In this document: positions 1-7,546 of the stretch, in pieces
How the letters are laid out: each line of letters opens with the position of its first letter
Numbering within the stretch: the first letter of the stretch is position 1
NCBI GenBank assembly: GCA_910588625.1
Contig: CAJUQN010000060.1
Span: 1-16,900 of the forward strand
Direction: 5' to 3'
Origin: an uncultured Oscillospiraceae bacterium
GTDB taxonomy: Bacteria > Bacillota > Clostridia > Oscillospirales > Oscillospiraceae
DNA length: 16,900 bases
The notes under the pieces: generated by a model
Told to the model about the DNA's origin: nothing
Databases searched by the model: none
The model's input: the letters and a program-made list of their open reading frames with translations, nothing else
Program-made: the position numbers and the translations under genes

Positions 1-1311
1 ATCCGCCACCCCATCCGCATGGAGGTGGAGGACTACCGCCAGAAGGAGAAGCCGGAGGACGCCGGGGAGGACTACAAGCCCGAGTGGGAGACGGTGGTGG
101 AGGAAAAGACCATCAACTCCATGGTCCCCTTGTGGCAGCGCCCCCGCTCCAAGGTGGAGCAGGAGGAGTATGACCGCTTCTATCAGGAAAAATTCAACGA
201 CTGGCAGTCCCCCCTTGCCACCATCACCACCTCCTCCGAGGGTACTGTGACGTTCAAGGCTCTAATGTTCGTCCCCTCCGCCACCCCTTACGACTTTTAT
301 ACCCGGGAATACGAGAAGGGCCTCCAGCTCTACTCCTCCGGCGTGCTGATCATGGACAAGTGCGCTGATCTTCTCCCCGACTGCTTCCGCTTCGTCAAGG
401 GCGTGGTGGACTCCCCGGACTTCTCCCTGAACATCTCCCGCGAGATGCTCCAGCACGACCGCCAGCTCAAGATCATCGCCACCGCACTCGAAAAGAAGAT
501 CAAAAACGAGCTGGTCAAGCTGATGAAGGACGACCGGGAGAAGTACGAAAAGTTCTGGTCTGCCTTCGGCCGCCAGCTGAAGTACAGCGTGGTGGACAAC
601 TACGGAGCAAAGAAAGAACTCCTCCAGGACCTCCTCCTGTTCACCACCTCCAAGGAGTCCAAGCTGGTCAGCCTGTCCGAGTACGTGGACCGCATGGCGG
701 AGGGCCAGGACTTCATCTATTACGTCTGCGCCGATACCAAGGAGCAGGCCGCCCGCCTCCCCCAGGTGGAGCGCATCTCCGACAAGGGCTGGGAGATCCT
801 CTACCTGACGGAGGAGGTAGACGAATTCGTCATGCAGTCTCTGACCGAAGTTTCCGGCAAGAAACTGAAATCGGTGTCCGACCCTGACGCCCTCCCCGAG
901 ACCGACGAGGAGAAGGCGGAACAGGAGAAGCAGGCCGAGGAGAGCAAGCCCGTCCTGGACTTCGTGAAGGAGACTCTGGGCGACCGCATCAAGGAGGCCC
1001 GCATCTCCAGGATTCTGAAAACCGCCCCGGTCTGTATGACCGCCGGCGGCCCCATGTCCCTGGAGATGGAAAAATACTTCTCCAAGATGGAGGGCGCCTC
1101 CCCCATGGGCGCCATGAAGGCCGAGCGCATCCTGGAACTGAACCCCGCCTCCTCCGCCTTTGCCGCCCTGAAAGGAGCCTTGGATGGAGACGACAAAGAC
1201 CGCGCCGCCAAATATGCCGAGGTCCTATATCACCAAGCCCTTCTCATCGCGGGCCTGCCCATCGACGACCCCGCCGCATACACCGAGCTTGTCTGCTCCC
1301 TCATGGATTAA
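1..1311 (+). CDS. htpG: HtpG (Hsp90 chaperone), 5'-truncated by window edge
   Basis: The reading frame is open from base 1 and ends at TAA 1309-1311, giving 436 residues of a protein usually about 620-650 long, so the N-terminal ATPase domain lies outside the window. What remains is the middle and C-terminal domains of bacterial Hsp90. Visible family signatures include the middle-domain stretch SLNISREMLQ near residue 146 of the visible part, preceded by KGVVDSPDF, and the Hsp90-like stretch FWSAFGRQLKYSVV. A charged, Glu/Lys-rich stretch (PETDEEKAEQEKQAEESK) precedes the C-terminal dimerisation domain. HtpG is a cytosolic homodimeric ATP-driven chaperone. The first in-frame ATG (base 19) is internal, not the start. 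A strong terminator follows 20 bases after the stop, so this is the end of its transcription unit. Identification is secure from the family motifs. Confidence 0.95.
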   Translation: MRHPIRMEVEDYRQKEKPEDAGEDYKPEWETVVEEKTINSMVPLWQRPRSKVEQEEYDRFYQEKFNDWQSPLATITTSSEGTVTFKALMFVPSATPYDFYTREYEKGLQLYSSGVLIMDKCADLLPDCFRFVKGVVDSPDFSLNISREMLQHDRQLKIIATALEKKIKNELVKLMKDDREKYEKFWSAFGRQLKYSVVDNYGAKKELLQDLLLFTTSKESKLVSLSEYVDRMAEGQDFIYYVCADTKEQAARLPQVERISDKGWEILYLTEEVDEFVMQSLTEVSGKKLKSVSDPDALPETDEEKAEQEKQAEESKPVLDFVKETLGDRIKEARISRILKTAPVCMTAGGPMSLEMEKYFSKMEGASPMGAMKAERILELNPASSAFAALKGALDGDDKDRAAKYAEVLYHQALLIAGLPIDDPAAYTELVCSLMD

Positions 1312-1331
1312 ACAAACTCCAAACACAAACA

Positions 1332-1366
1332 AAAAAGAGGTGCGCATATCATGCGCACCTCTTTTT
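1332..1366 (+). terminator. Intrinsic terminator of htpG, possibly bidirectional
   Basis: A perfect 16-bp inverted repeat (arms 1332-1347 and 1351-1366) with a 3-nt loop. The outer five pairs are A on the left and T on the right, so it has a U-tract in both directions. It sits 20 bases after the htpG stop and could also end minus-strand transcription arriving from the sensor kinase gene about 270 bases away. Confidence 0.9.
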
Positions 1367-1440
1367 CTGCTATTTTTCCCAAAAACACGCTGTATTCATA
1401 ATGCTATGATAGACAAAATTTCCCCATAGTTCCACCAAGA

Positions 1441-1650
1441 ATGCGGAAAAGAAGCGAACCCCGGAAATGCACTCGGCCAAGAAGGGGAACCAATGCCGGT
1501 ATGAACCCCAAGGCGTTGCAGTACATCATGGGCCATGCCAATATCACCATGACGCTGGACTATTACACCCATGTTGACGCCTGTTCCGTAAAGGCGGAGA
1601 TGGAGCGGCGGGCTGCTTTTGCTATATTCCGGATCAAACAGGCTCTTTGA
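1441..1650 (+). pseudogene. C-terminal remnant of a tyrosine integrase
   Basis: A 69-codon open frame whose middle part (about 1498-1617) reads GMNPKALQYIMGHANITMTL, then DYYTHVD. This is the C-terminal catalytic-box region of Tn916-type phage/transposon integrases: the LGHxxxxxTxxxY pattern appears as IMGHANITMTLDYY, with the His and the nucleophile Tyr region preserved. The N-terminal and core-binding domains, and the RHT motif that should precede GMNPK, are absent. The first ~17 codons (Arg/Lys-rich) do not look like integrase. The last codons overlap the 3' end of the minus-strand kinase gene by 17 bases and also look unrelated. It is a relic of a past integration between htpG and the two-component genes and cannot encode a working enzyme. 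The rest of the gap 1312-1633 holds only the htpG terminator; I see no other gene there. Confidence 0.8.
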
Positions 1651-2959
1651 TTTCTTCCTGCTCCTCCGGCAGGGGCAGCATCACGTCCAGATTAAACACC
1701 TGCCCCTCCGCCCGCACATTGAGCACGCCGCCCAGCCGCTCCACAATCAGCTGGATGCTTTTCATGCCGAAGCCGTGGATGCGGCTGTCGTCATGGGTCA
1801 CCGGAAGCCCTCCCGAGAACCGAAGCTCCCCCGTGTAATAGTTCCAGATGTGGATGACCACCGAGCTTCCAAACCGGCGGATGCTCACATCAATGATCCG
1901 TTTCTCCAGATCCGCCACCCCGGCGGCACTCTTCATGGCGTTGTCAATTGCGTTGACGAACAGAAAATAAAGACTCATGCCGTCAAAATACTTGAGTTGA
2001 TCCGTATAGACCGTACAGCTCAGCGTGATTCCGTCCTGCTGGCACAGCACCGTCATATTCCGCAGCAGCACATCCAGCACGTCGCTGCCTGTGTGCACCG
2101 ACGCGGAATAGCTGTCCACCGTCTGTCGAATCCTGTTCAAATCGGGCAGATCCACCCGATTTTTCTCTGCCAGCGCCTGGGCGTGGGCCAGCATATGCTT
2201 GATGTCGTGGGCGGCGATGCGGATCTGTTCCATATTGTTTTTCCACTGCTCATACTGCTTTTCGGAGTCCGCCAGCAGCCGCCCCATAATCAGTGTCTGG
2301 GAGCGCTCCTCCTCCCACCGGGAGATATACACCTGAATGATAAGGGCAAACACACAGCCGATGATGGCATAGACGCACACAGCGGCTTCATACTGCACGT
2401 TGGCCGCGGCGTTGTCCGCCACCAGCCGGTTGACGCCGATGCACAGCACCGTGATGGTGCCCGACAGCACATCCAGATGCCTGCTCCCGCCCCGCGGGCG
2501 GATGTGTCTGGCGAACACCACATAAATCAGCCAATACACTCCACCAAAAACCAGCACCTCCAGCGGGATGCCCAGCGCGGGGATCCGCCCCAGCACCCGC
2601 CCCACCGCCGGAATCAGCCGGACCAGCAGTGTCACCTTGTTGGCAATGTGCTGGGTGGCAAACCCCGCCATACAGGCGGCGGACACGGCGGAGGGGTTCC
2701 CCTCAAAGCAGTACACCGCGCACACCACCCGCCAGGCCATCAGCAGGAAATACCACAAAAACCGGACCACGCTGTTCCCCTGGGGAATGCCGGTGGCCGT
2801 CCCAGCCGCAAACATCAGCACAATACCCGCCCAGGTGAGCCGCCGCCGGTTTTTCCTCGGCTCGAACGGCCCCAAGAACATCCCTTCGGCGATGACAATC
2901 TCACACAAGTAGGCCAGCGCCTCTAAATGGGGCCACAGCGCCTCAAAGGAGAGTCCCAT
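1634..2959 (-). CDS. GHKL-family sensor histidine kinase (AgrC-like)
   Basis: 441 residues. The N-terminal half (residues ~1-215) is a string of hydrophobic segments (around 42-60, 66-84, 90-115, 125-150, 163-182, 190-212), a polytopic membrane sensor. A linker rich in charged residues (214-245) leads to the phospho-acceptor box with H251 (IAAHDIKHML). The ATP-binding domain shows the N-box FVNAIDNAMKS (N336, N340) and the G-box GFGMKSI (396-402), in the short form seen in the HATPase_c_5/GHKL group paired with LytTR regulators. The start is preceded by GGGAGG at a good distance, lying inside the 3' end of the regulator gene; the gap between the two genes is 6 bp, so they are co-transcribed and probably translationally coupled. 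AgrC relatives usually sense peptides, but no agrB- or agrD-like gene is visible here, so the ligand is unknown. It runs away from the glycoside cluster, sharing a divergent control region with it. Confidence 0.88.
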   Translation of the reverse strand: MGLSFEALWPHLEALAYLCEIVIAEGMFLGPFEPRKNRRRLTWAGIVLMFAAGTATGIPQGNSVVRFLWYFLLMAWRVVCAVYCFEGNPSAVSAACMAGFATQHIANKVTLLVRLIPAVGRVLGRIPALGIPLEVLVFGGVYWLIYVVFARHIRPRGGSRHLDVLSGTITVLCIGVNRLVADNAAANVQYEAAVCVYAIIGCVFALIIQVYISRWEEERSQTLIMGRLLADSEKQYEQWKNNMEQIRIAAHDIKHMLAHAQALAEKNRVDLPDLNRIRQTVDSYSASVHTGSDVLDVLLRNMTVLCQQDGITLSCTVYTDQLKYFDGMSLYFLFVNAIDNAMKSAAGVADLEKRIIDVSIRRFGSSVVIHIWNYYTGELRFSGGLPVTHDDSRIHGFGMKSIQLIVERLGGVLNVRAEGQVFNLDVMLPLPEEQEEIKEPV

Positions 2960-2965
2960 ATCCGG

Positions 2966-3679
2966 TCACCCTCCCAGATACTGATTGAGCCGAACCAAAA
3001 ACTCCTTTTTCCGGGACCGCCCAATCTTCAAACTCTGACCTCCCACCATGATCTCGTCCCCGTGGAGCCCGGTGACATAGCGCAGATTCACCAAAGCGGA
3101 GGCGCTGCACCGGGCAAACTCCCGGTCCTGAAGCTCCTTCTCCCGGTCCCCCAGCCCGCCGTAGGAGCCGATGACCTCCTTGGCGGTGTGGAACATCAAA
3201 TCGTGCCCCTTTACCTCTATATAAAGGATGTCGGAGGAGGACACCAGCCGGAACCCGTCCTTGGTCTTGATGCGCACCGGAAGTCCCTGCCGCTGGGTCA
3301 GCACCCGCACCGCCTTATCCAGCTTTACCGACAGGCTGTTATAGTTAATAGGCTTAATACAATAGTCGATCGCGTCCACCTCGTATCCACTGGAGGCGTA
3401 CTGGGGCATATTGGTGATGAAAAACAGCACCGCCATGCTCCCCCGCTCCCGCAGGACCCGTGCGGCGGCGAGGCCGTCCATCCATCCCTCTCCCAGGTCC
3501 ACGTCCATAAACACCATATCGTCAATGATCCGGCTGTCCGCCAAAAACGCCTCCGCCCGGCCAAAGGTACGGACCTGGAAAGTGCACTCGCGTTCCTGCC
3601 CGTATCGGTCCAGGCTCTTCTGGAGATACTGGGTATAGCCGGGATCATCCTCAATGATGGCGGCAAAATACTGTTTCAT
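2966..3679 (-). CDS. LytTR-family response regulator
   Basis: 237 residues. The receiver domain (1-125) carries the acidic pair E10/D11/D12, the phospho-acceptor D59 in VFMDVDLGE, T89 in FFITN, and K109 in YCIKP, so it looks fully functional. Residues ~133-235 are a LytTR DNA-binding domain: VRIKTKDGFRLVSSSDILYI, then FARCSASALVNLRYV and a basic ending (LKIGRSRKKEFLVRLNQYL). LytTR regulators bind pairs of direct repeats upstream of their targets, and the family typically controls secreted products, transport or adhesion. The start is chosen from the GGGGAGG about 7 bases upstream. It is first in the operon, with the kinase directly behind it, and has its own promoter at 3721-3749. Whether it controls the divergent glycoside genes is not shown by the sequence; I found no convincing pair of LytTR direct repeats. 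Confidence 0.92.
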   Translation of the reverse strand: MKQYFAAIIEDDPGYTQYLQKSLDRYGQERECTFQVRTFGRAEAFLADSRIIDDMVFMDVDLGEGWMDGLAAARVLRERGSMAVLFFITNMPQYASSGYEVDAIDYCIKPINYNSLSVKLDKAVRVLTQRQGLPVRIKTKDGFRLVSSSDILYIEVKGHDLMFHTAKEVIGSYGGLGDREKELQDREFARCSASALVNLRYVTGLHGDEIMVGGQSLKIGRSRKKEFLVRLNQYLGG

Positions 3680-3720
3680 GGGGCGGCCTCCCCTCTGCTC
3701 TGTCCCAATTTCCTGTCCTT

Positions 3721-3749
3721 ATTTTATCCACTTACCGGGTCCTTGTCAA
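3721..3749 (-). promoter_or_regulatory. Sigma-70/SigA-type promoter of the two-component operon
   Basis: On the minus strand, TTGACA (3749-3744), a 17-bp spacer and TAAAAT (3726-3721). This is a perfect -35 and a near-perfect -10 with ideal spacing, about 42 bases upstream of the regulator start. Transcription should begin near 3714. Confidence 0.8.
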
Positions 3750-3795
3750 TACTGACAGATCAGGCGGACCGCGAGCCGGAACTTTGTGCAAAATG

Positions 3796-3823
3796 TAAAT
3801 CACGCCAAAAAACGTGCAATTTA
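3796..3823. promoter_or_regulatory. Imperfect dyad between divergent promoters (possible operator)
   Basis: TAAAT-CACG on the left and CGTG-CA-ATTTA on the right form an interrupted inverted repeat around an 8-bp A-rich centre (CACG 3801-3804, CGTG 3813-3816). It lies between the two divergent -35 boxes (3744-3749 minus, 3835-3840 plus), 12 bases above the plus-strand -35. That place suits a regulator acting on both units. The match to any known operator family is not clear. Confidence 0.35.
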
Positions 3824-3834
3824 TTCCACCCCGG

Positions 3835-3863
3835 TTGAAATGGATTCCCGGGTCCGATAAAGT
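3835..3863 (+). promoter_or_regulatory. Sigma-70/SigA-type promoter of the glycoside cluster
   Basis: TTGAAA (3835-3840), 17-bp spacer, TAAAGT (3858-3863). Transcription should start near 3870, 25 bases before the GH2 start codon, leaving room for the AGGGGGG ribosome binding site at 3881-3887. Confidence 0.65.
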
Positions 3864-3894
3864 TGTAATTAACACGTAAGAGGGGGGACTCGAA

Positions 3895-5820
3895 GTGCGA
3901 AAAATTGTGAATATCAACCAAGGTTGGCGTTTCACCGGCCCGGACGGCAAAACCATCCCGACAGACCTTCCCCACACCTGGAACAACATCGACGGCCAGG
4001 ACGGCGGGAACGACTACTGGCGGGGCGCCTGCGTCTACGAAAAGACCTTTGCCAAGCCGGCGCTGGACCCAGACCAGCGGCTGTACCTAGAATTTCAGGG
4101 TGTGAACGCCTCCGCCAAAGTGGAGCTGAACGGAAAAGAGGTCGGCGCCCACGACGGCGGCTACTCCACCTTCCGCTGGGACGTGACGGACTTCCTCCAA
4201 GCAGAAAACACCCTCACCGTCCACGTAGACAACAGCCGCAACGACCGGGTCTATCCACAGAAAGCGGACTTCACTTTCTACGGTGGCATTTACCGTGATG
4301 TCAGCCTCATCACCGTCAACAAGCGCCATTTTGACATGGATCATTTCAGCGGCCCCGGCATCAAGGTCACCGCCAAGCCGACGGAGAACTACACCCAGGG
4401 CGAGGTAGTGGTGGACACCTGGCGCAACTGTGACGGCGGTCAGGTCCACATTTCCATCCAGGACGCGGATGGAAAAGAAGTAGCCGCCGCCGACCTGCCC
4501 AGCGTCAAGCTGTCGCTGCCCAACGTCCGCCTCTGGGACGGCGTGAAAAGCCCCTATCTTTACACCGCCACAGCCACCCTCACCGTGGATGGCAAAGAGG
4601 TGGACCAAGTCAGCACCCGTTTCGGCATTCGGGACTTTTTCGTGGACCCCAGCGAGGGCTTCTTCCTCAACGGCCGCAGCTATCCCCTCCACGGCGTCAG
4701 CCGCCACCAGGACTGGAAGGGCATCGGCAACGCCATCACCCGGGAGCACCATGACACCGACATGGCTATGATCCGGGAGGTGGGCGCCAACACCATCCGT
4801 CTGGCCCACTACCAGCACGACCAGTATTTTTACGATTTGTGCGACCAATATGGCATGGTGGTCTGGGCGGAAATTCCGTACATCTCCGAGCATATGCCCC
4901 ATGGCCGGGACAACACCATCTCCCAGGCCAAGGAGCTGGTGGTCCAGAACTACAACCACCCTTGCATCGTGGTCTGGGGCGTGTCCAACGAAATCACCAT
5001 CTCCACCAAGGACAAGGCGGATATGCTGGATAACCACCGTGTCCTCAATGACCTCTATCACGAGCTGGACCCCACCCGCCTGACTACCCTTGCCTGCTAC
5101 GCCATGTGCGGCCCCTTCAACAAGTCCGCCCACATCACTGATGTAGTGAGCTGGAACCTGTACCTGGGCTGGTATGTGCCGGGGCTGTTCCTCAACGATT
5201 TGTGGATGGGCTTCTTCCACCTCCGCTATCCAAAGCGCCCCCTGGGCTACTCCGAGTACGGCTGTGAGGCCATGCCCAACCTGCACTCCTCCAATCCCCG
5301 CCGCGGCGACCACACTGAGGAATACCAGTGCGTGTATAACGAGTATATGCTCAACTGCTTTGCCAAGCATCCCTATCTGTGGGCAACCCATCTCTGGAAT
5401 ATGTTCGACTTCGCCGCTGACGCCCGGGACCAGGGCGGCGAGCCGGGTATGAACCACAAAGGCATCGTCACCTTCGACCGTAAAACCAAGAAGGACAGTT
5501 TTTACATCTACAAGGCGTGGTGGAGCGATGAGCCCTTCGTCCACATCTGCGGCAGGCGCTACGTGGACCGCCCCGAATCCGTCACCACGGTGAAGGTCTA
5601 CTCCAACCAGAAAAAGGTGGCCCTCTATGCCAACGGCAAGCTGTTGGAGGAGAAGTCCGGCGACAAGGTATTCACCTTCCAGGTCCCCCTGGCGGGCGAT
5701 GTGGAGCTGAAGGCCGTCTCCGGCCAGCTCACCGACCAGTGTGCCATCCGCCACGTGGATGCCCCCAACCCCGCCTACAAGCTCCAGGGCAAGAGTTCCA
5801 ACAGCGCAAACTGGGTGTAA
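3895..5820 (+). CDS. GH2 beta-glycosidase (beta-glucuronidase / beta-galactosidase type)
   Basis: 641 residues, no signal peptide, so cytoplasmic. Domain order is that of GH2: sugar-binding jelly roll (~1-140, with YWRGACVYEKTF and GVNASAKVELNG), immunoglobulin-like domain (~150-247) and TIM barrel (~248-545), then a short beta-rich tail. The acid/base is E366 in WGVSNE and the nucleophile is E454 in GYSEYG. In favour of glucuronidase: N520-H-K522-G matches the NxK motif that in E. coli UidA contacts the sugar carboxylate, GWY (425-427) matches the UidA NRYYGWY region, and the gene sits with a GPH symporter and a fructuronate-reductase-type enzyme. Against certainty: many Firmicute GH2 proteins called beta-galactosidase share NxKG and the SNEITI sequence, and the loop after WAEIP is short, unlike UidA. 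The start is GTG, chosen from AGGGGGG eight bases upstream; ATG alternatives lie far inside. First gene of a plus-strand operon. Confidence 0.85.
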   Translation: MRKIVNINQGWRFTGPDGKTIPTDLPHTWNNIDGQDGGNDYWRGACVYEKTFAKPALDPDQRLYLEFQGVNASAKVELNGKEVGAHDGGYSTFRWDVTDFLQAENTLTVHVDNSRNDRVYPQKADFTFYGGIYRDVSLITVNKRHFDMDHFSGPGIKVTAKPTENYTQGEVVVDTWRNCDGGQVHISIQDADGKEVAAADLPSVKLSLPNVRLWDGVKSPYLYTATATLTVDGKEVDQVSTRFGIRDFFVDPSEGFFLNGRSYPLHGVSRHQDWKGIGNAITREHHDTDMAMIREVGANTIRLAHYQHDQYFYDLCDQYGMVVWAEIPYISEHMPHGRDNTISQAKELVVQNYNHPCIVVWGVSNEITISTKDKADMLDNHRVLNDLYHELDPTRLTTLACYAMCGPFNKSAHITDVVSWNLYLGWYVPGLFLNDLWMGFFHLRYPKRPLGYSEYGCEAMPNLHSSNPRRGDHTEEYQCVYNEYMLNCFAKHPYLWATHLWNMFDFAADARDQGGEPGMNHKGIVTFDRKTKKDSFYIYKAWWSDEPFVHICGRRYVDRPESVTTVKVYSNQKKVALYANGKLLEEKSGDKVFTFQVPLAGDVELKAVSGQLTDQCAIRHVDAPNPAYKLQGKSSNSANWV

Positions 5821-5828
5821 CGCGGCTT

Positions 5829-5844
5829 TCCCCGCCGCCGGGGA
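5829..5844 (+). repeat. Small GC hairpin between GH2 and symporter genes
   Basis: TCCCCG (5829-5834) and CGGGGA (5839-5844) around a 4-nt loop, 8 bases after the GH2 stop. There is no T-tract, so it is not a typical terminator. It could protect the 3' end of the GH2 message within the operon. Confidence 0.4.
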
Positions 5845-5876
5845 GTCTAAAAATGATTTGAGGAGGAGATATCATT

Positions 5877-7457
5877 ATGAGTCAGAAACCCAACGCCACC
5901 CTGAACCGGGCCAAGCCATATCAGCTGGTTCTGTTCCCGCTGAACAACGGCGCCACCAACGTCTACTTTGTCCTGATCTTGTCCTACGTCGCCCAGTTCG
6001 GCGACAATATCCTGCATCTGGGCATTTTTGCCTCCCTGATGGTCACCATCATGCGGGTGTGCGACGCCATCACCGACCCCATCATCGGCGCGGCCATGGA
6101 CCGCACCAACACCAGAATCGGCAAGTTCCGCCCCTTCATGATTCTGGGCAGCGGGGTCATGGCCATCAGCGTCATCTGCCTGTACGTTCTCACCCCGTTT
6201 ATCCCTGAGACCATGATGTGGCTGCGCTATGTGGCCTTTACGGTCATCTATTTTGTGTGGGTCATCGGCTACACCTTCCAGACCTCCTGCACCCGTGCGG
6301 GCCAGACGGTGCTCACCAACGACCCCAACCAGCGGCCCATGTTTACCATTTTCAACACGGTGGGTTCTCTGCTGGGCATGGGCGTCATGCAATTCATGAT
6401 TCCCATCATCAAGGGTATGTACGACGTGAAGGACGAGGCGGGTAACGTCATCGTCTCCGGCTACGCCAATCCCGCCGTGTTCCGCATCATCACCCCCATC
6501 GGCATCGCGATCTCTGTGGTCCTGACCATCCTGGCCATCATCGGCATCGCCGAGAAGGACAACCCCAAGTATTTCGGCGTAGGTGGTGATAAGCAGGAAA
6601 AGGTAAAGATGAGCGAGTACGTGGAGATTATTAAGGACAACAAGCCCATGCAGCGGCTCATGGTCGCCGGCGGCGGGTGCAAGCTGGCTCTTGCCATCGC
6701 CACCAACACCACCGTTCTGCTGGCCCTGTACGGCATCCTGATGGGCAACTACAACTCCCTGTACCTGCCCATGATGATTTTGGGCTACGTGTGCGCAGTG
6801 CCCTTCTTCCTGCTGTCTATGCGCACCTCCCAGAAGCTGGGGCAGAAGGCATCCTTGGTGCGCTATGTCTCCGTAGCCCTCATCTGCTACGTGGGCGTGC
6901 TGGCTCTGCTGCTGTTCAGCAACCACGGTGATCCGGCCTTTATGCTGTCCTTCCCGTTTAACGGCGGCGGCTCCATCAACCTGTACACCATCCTGTTCAT
7001 CGTGTGCTTCGGCATTGGCTACGGCGCCTATTACGCCACCGCTGATATGCCCATCCCCATGGTAGCTGACTGCTCCGACTACGAGACCTACCGCTCCGGC
7101 AAGTATATCCCCGGCATCATGGGCACCCTGTTCTCCTTGGTTGACAAGCTGGTGTCCTCCCTGGCCCAGACCCTGGTGGCCATCATCTTCCTGATTTGCA
7201 CCGGCGTGAACGAGCTGCCCAATGACGCCACCCCCTACTCCGGCGGTATCAAGGTAGCGGTCATCGTGATGTTCTGCGTCATCCCCATGCTGGCTTGGGC
7301 GGCCACCCTGCTGGCCATGCGGGGCTACAGTCTGACGGGTGAGAAGATGAAGACCATCCAGGCGGTAAACGCCGCCCGGAAAGAGGCCGTGGCCAAGGGC
7401 ATGACCCTGGACCAGGCCATGGCATCCATCACCGACGAAACGGTTCAGGCGAAGTAA
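5877..7457 (+). CDS. GPH-family (MelB-type) glycoside/glucuronide:cation symporter
   Basis: 526 residues, about 12 hydrophobic spans. The second/third helix carries DAITDP (D63, D67), matching the two cation-site aspartates of MelB (DAINDP), followed by the GPH loop signature AAMDRTNTRIGKFRPF. The second-half signature VADCSDYETYRSGKY is also present. Family members carry glycosides, pentosides or glucuronides into the cell with Na+ or H+. The start is set by GGAGGAG 9 bases upstream, 56 bases after the GH2 stop. Standing between a cytoplasmic GH2 enzyme and an SDR of the uronate pathway, it is best read as the importer of the GH2 substrate. The sequence cannot name the substrate; UidB-like glucuronide transport is the leading inference. 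The C-terminal ~35 residues are a soluble tail. Confidence 0.9.
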   Translation: MSQKPNATLNRAKPYQLVLFPLNNGATNVYFVLILSYVAQFGDNILHLGIFASLMVTIMRVCDAITDPIIGAAMDRTNTRIGKFRPFMILGSGVMAISVICLYVLTPFIPETMMWLRYVAFTVIYFVWVIGYTFQTSCTRAGQTVLTNDPNQRPMFTIFNTVGSLLGMGVMQFMIPIIKGMYDVKDEAGNVIVSGYANPAVFRIITPIGIAISVVLTILAIIGIAEKDNPKYFGVGGDKQEKVKMSEYVEIIKDNKPMQRLMVAGGGCKLALAIATNTTVLLALYGILMGNYNSLYLPMMILGYVCAVPFFLLSMRTSQKLGQKASLVRYVSVALICYVGVLALLLFSNHGDPAFMLSFPFNGGGSINLYTILFIVCFGIGYGAYYATADMPIPMVADCSDYETYRSGKYIPGIMGTLFSLVDKLVSSLAQTLVAIIFLICTGVNELPNDATPYSGGIKVAVIVMFCVIPMLAWAATLLAMRGYSLTGEKMKTIQAVNAARKEAVAKGMTLDQAMASITDETVQAK

Positions 7458-7495
7458 CCGCCTCCGGCGGGTTACTTTTCTTTAAAAAAAGTAAC
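7452..7495 (+). terminator. Terminator/attenuator-like pair of competing hairpins
   Basis: Hairpin 1: AAGTAACC-GCC (7452-7462) pairs with GGCGGGTTACTT (7466-7477) with one bulge, followed by TTCTTT. It overlaps the symporter stop codon and looks like an intrinsic terminator. Hairpin 2: GTTACTTTT (7471-7479) pairs with AAAAGTAAC (7487-7495). Both use the GTTACTT segment, so only one can form at a time. The next gene of the cluster starts at 7547 and I see no clear promoter in between, so partial read-through would set its level. Confidence 0.6.
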
Positions 7496-7546
7496 CAGAA
7501 AGAAACTTTTAGGCTGTGTTCAACTGCAAAAAGGAGGATAATAAAA

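Noticed and set aside
1619..3838. Long plus-strand open frames opposite the kinase and regulator genes
   Set aside because: Products are Pro/His/Gln-rich and featureless, while the minus strand shows clear H-box, G-box, receiver and LytTR motifs.
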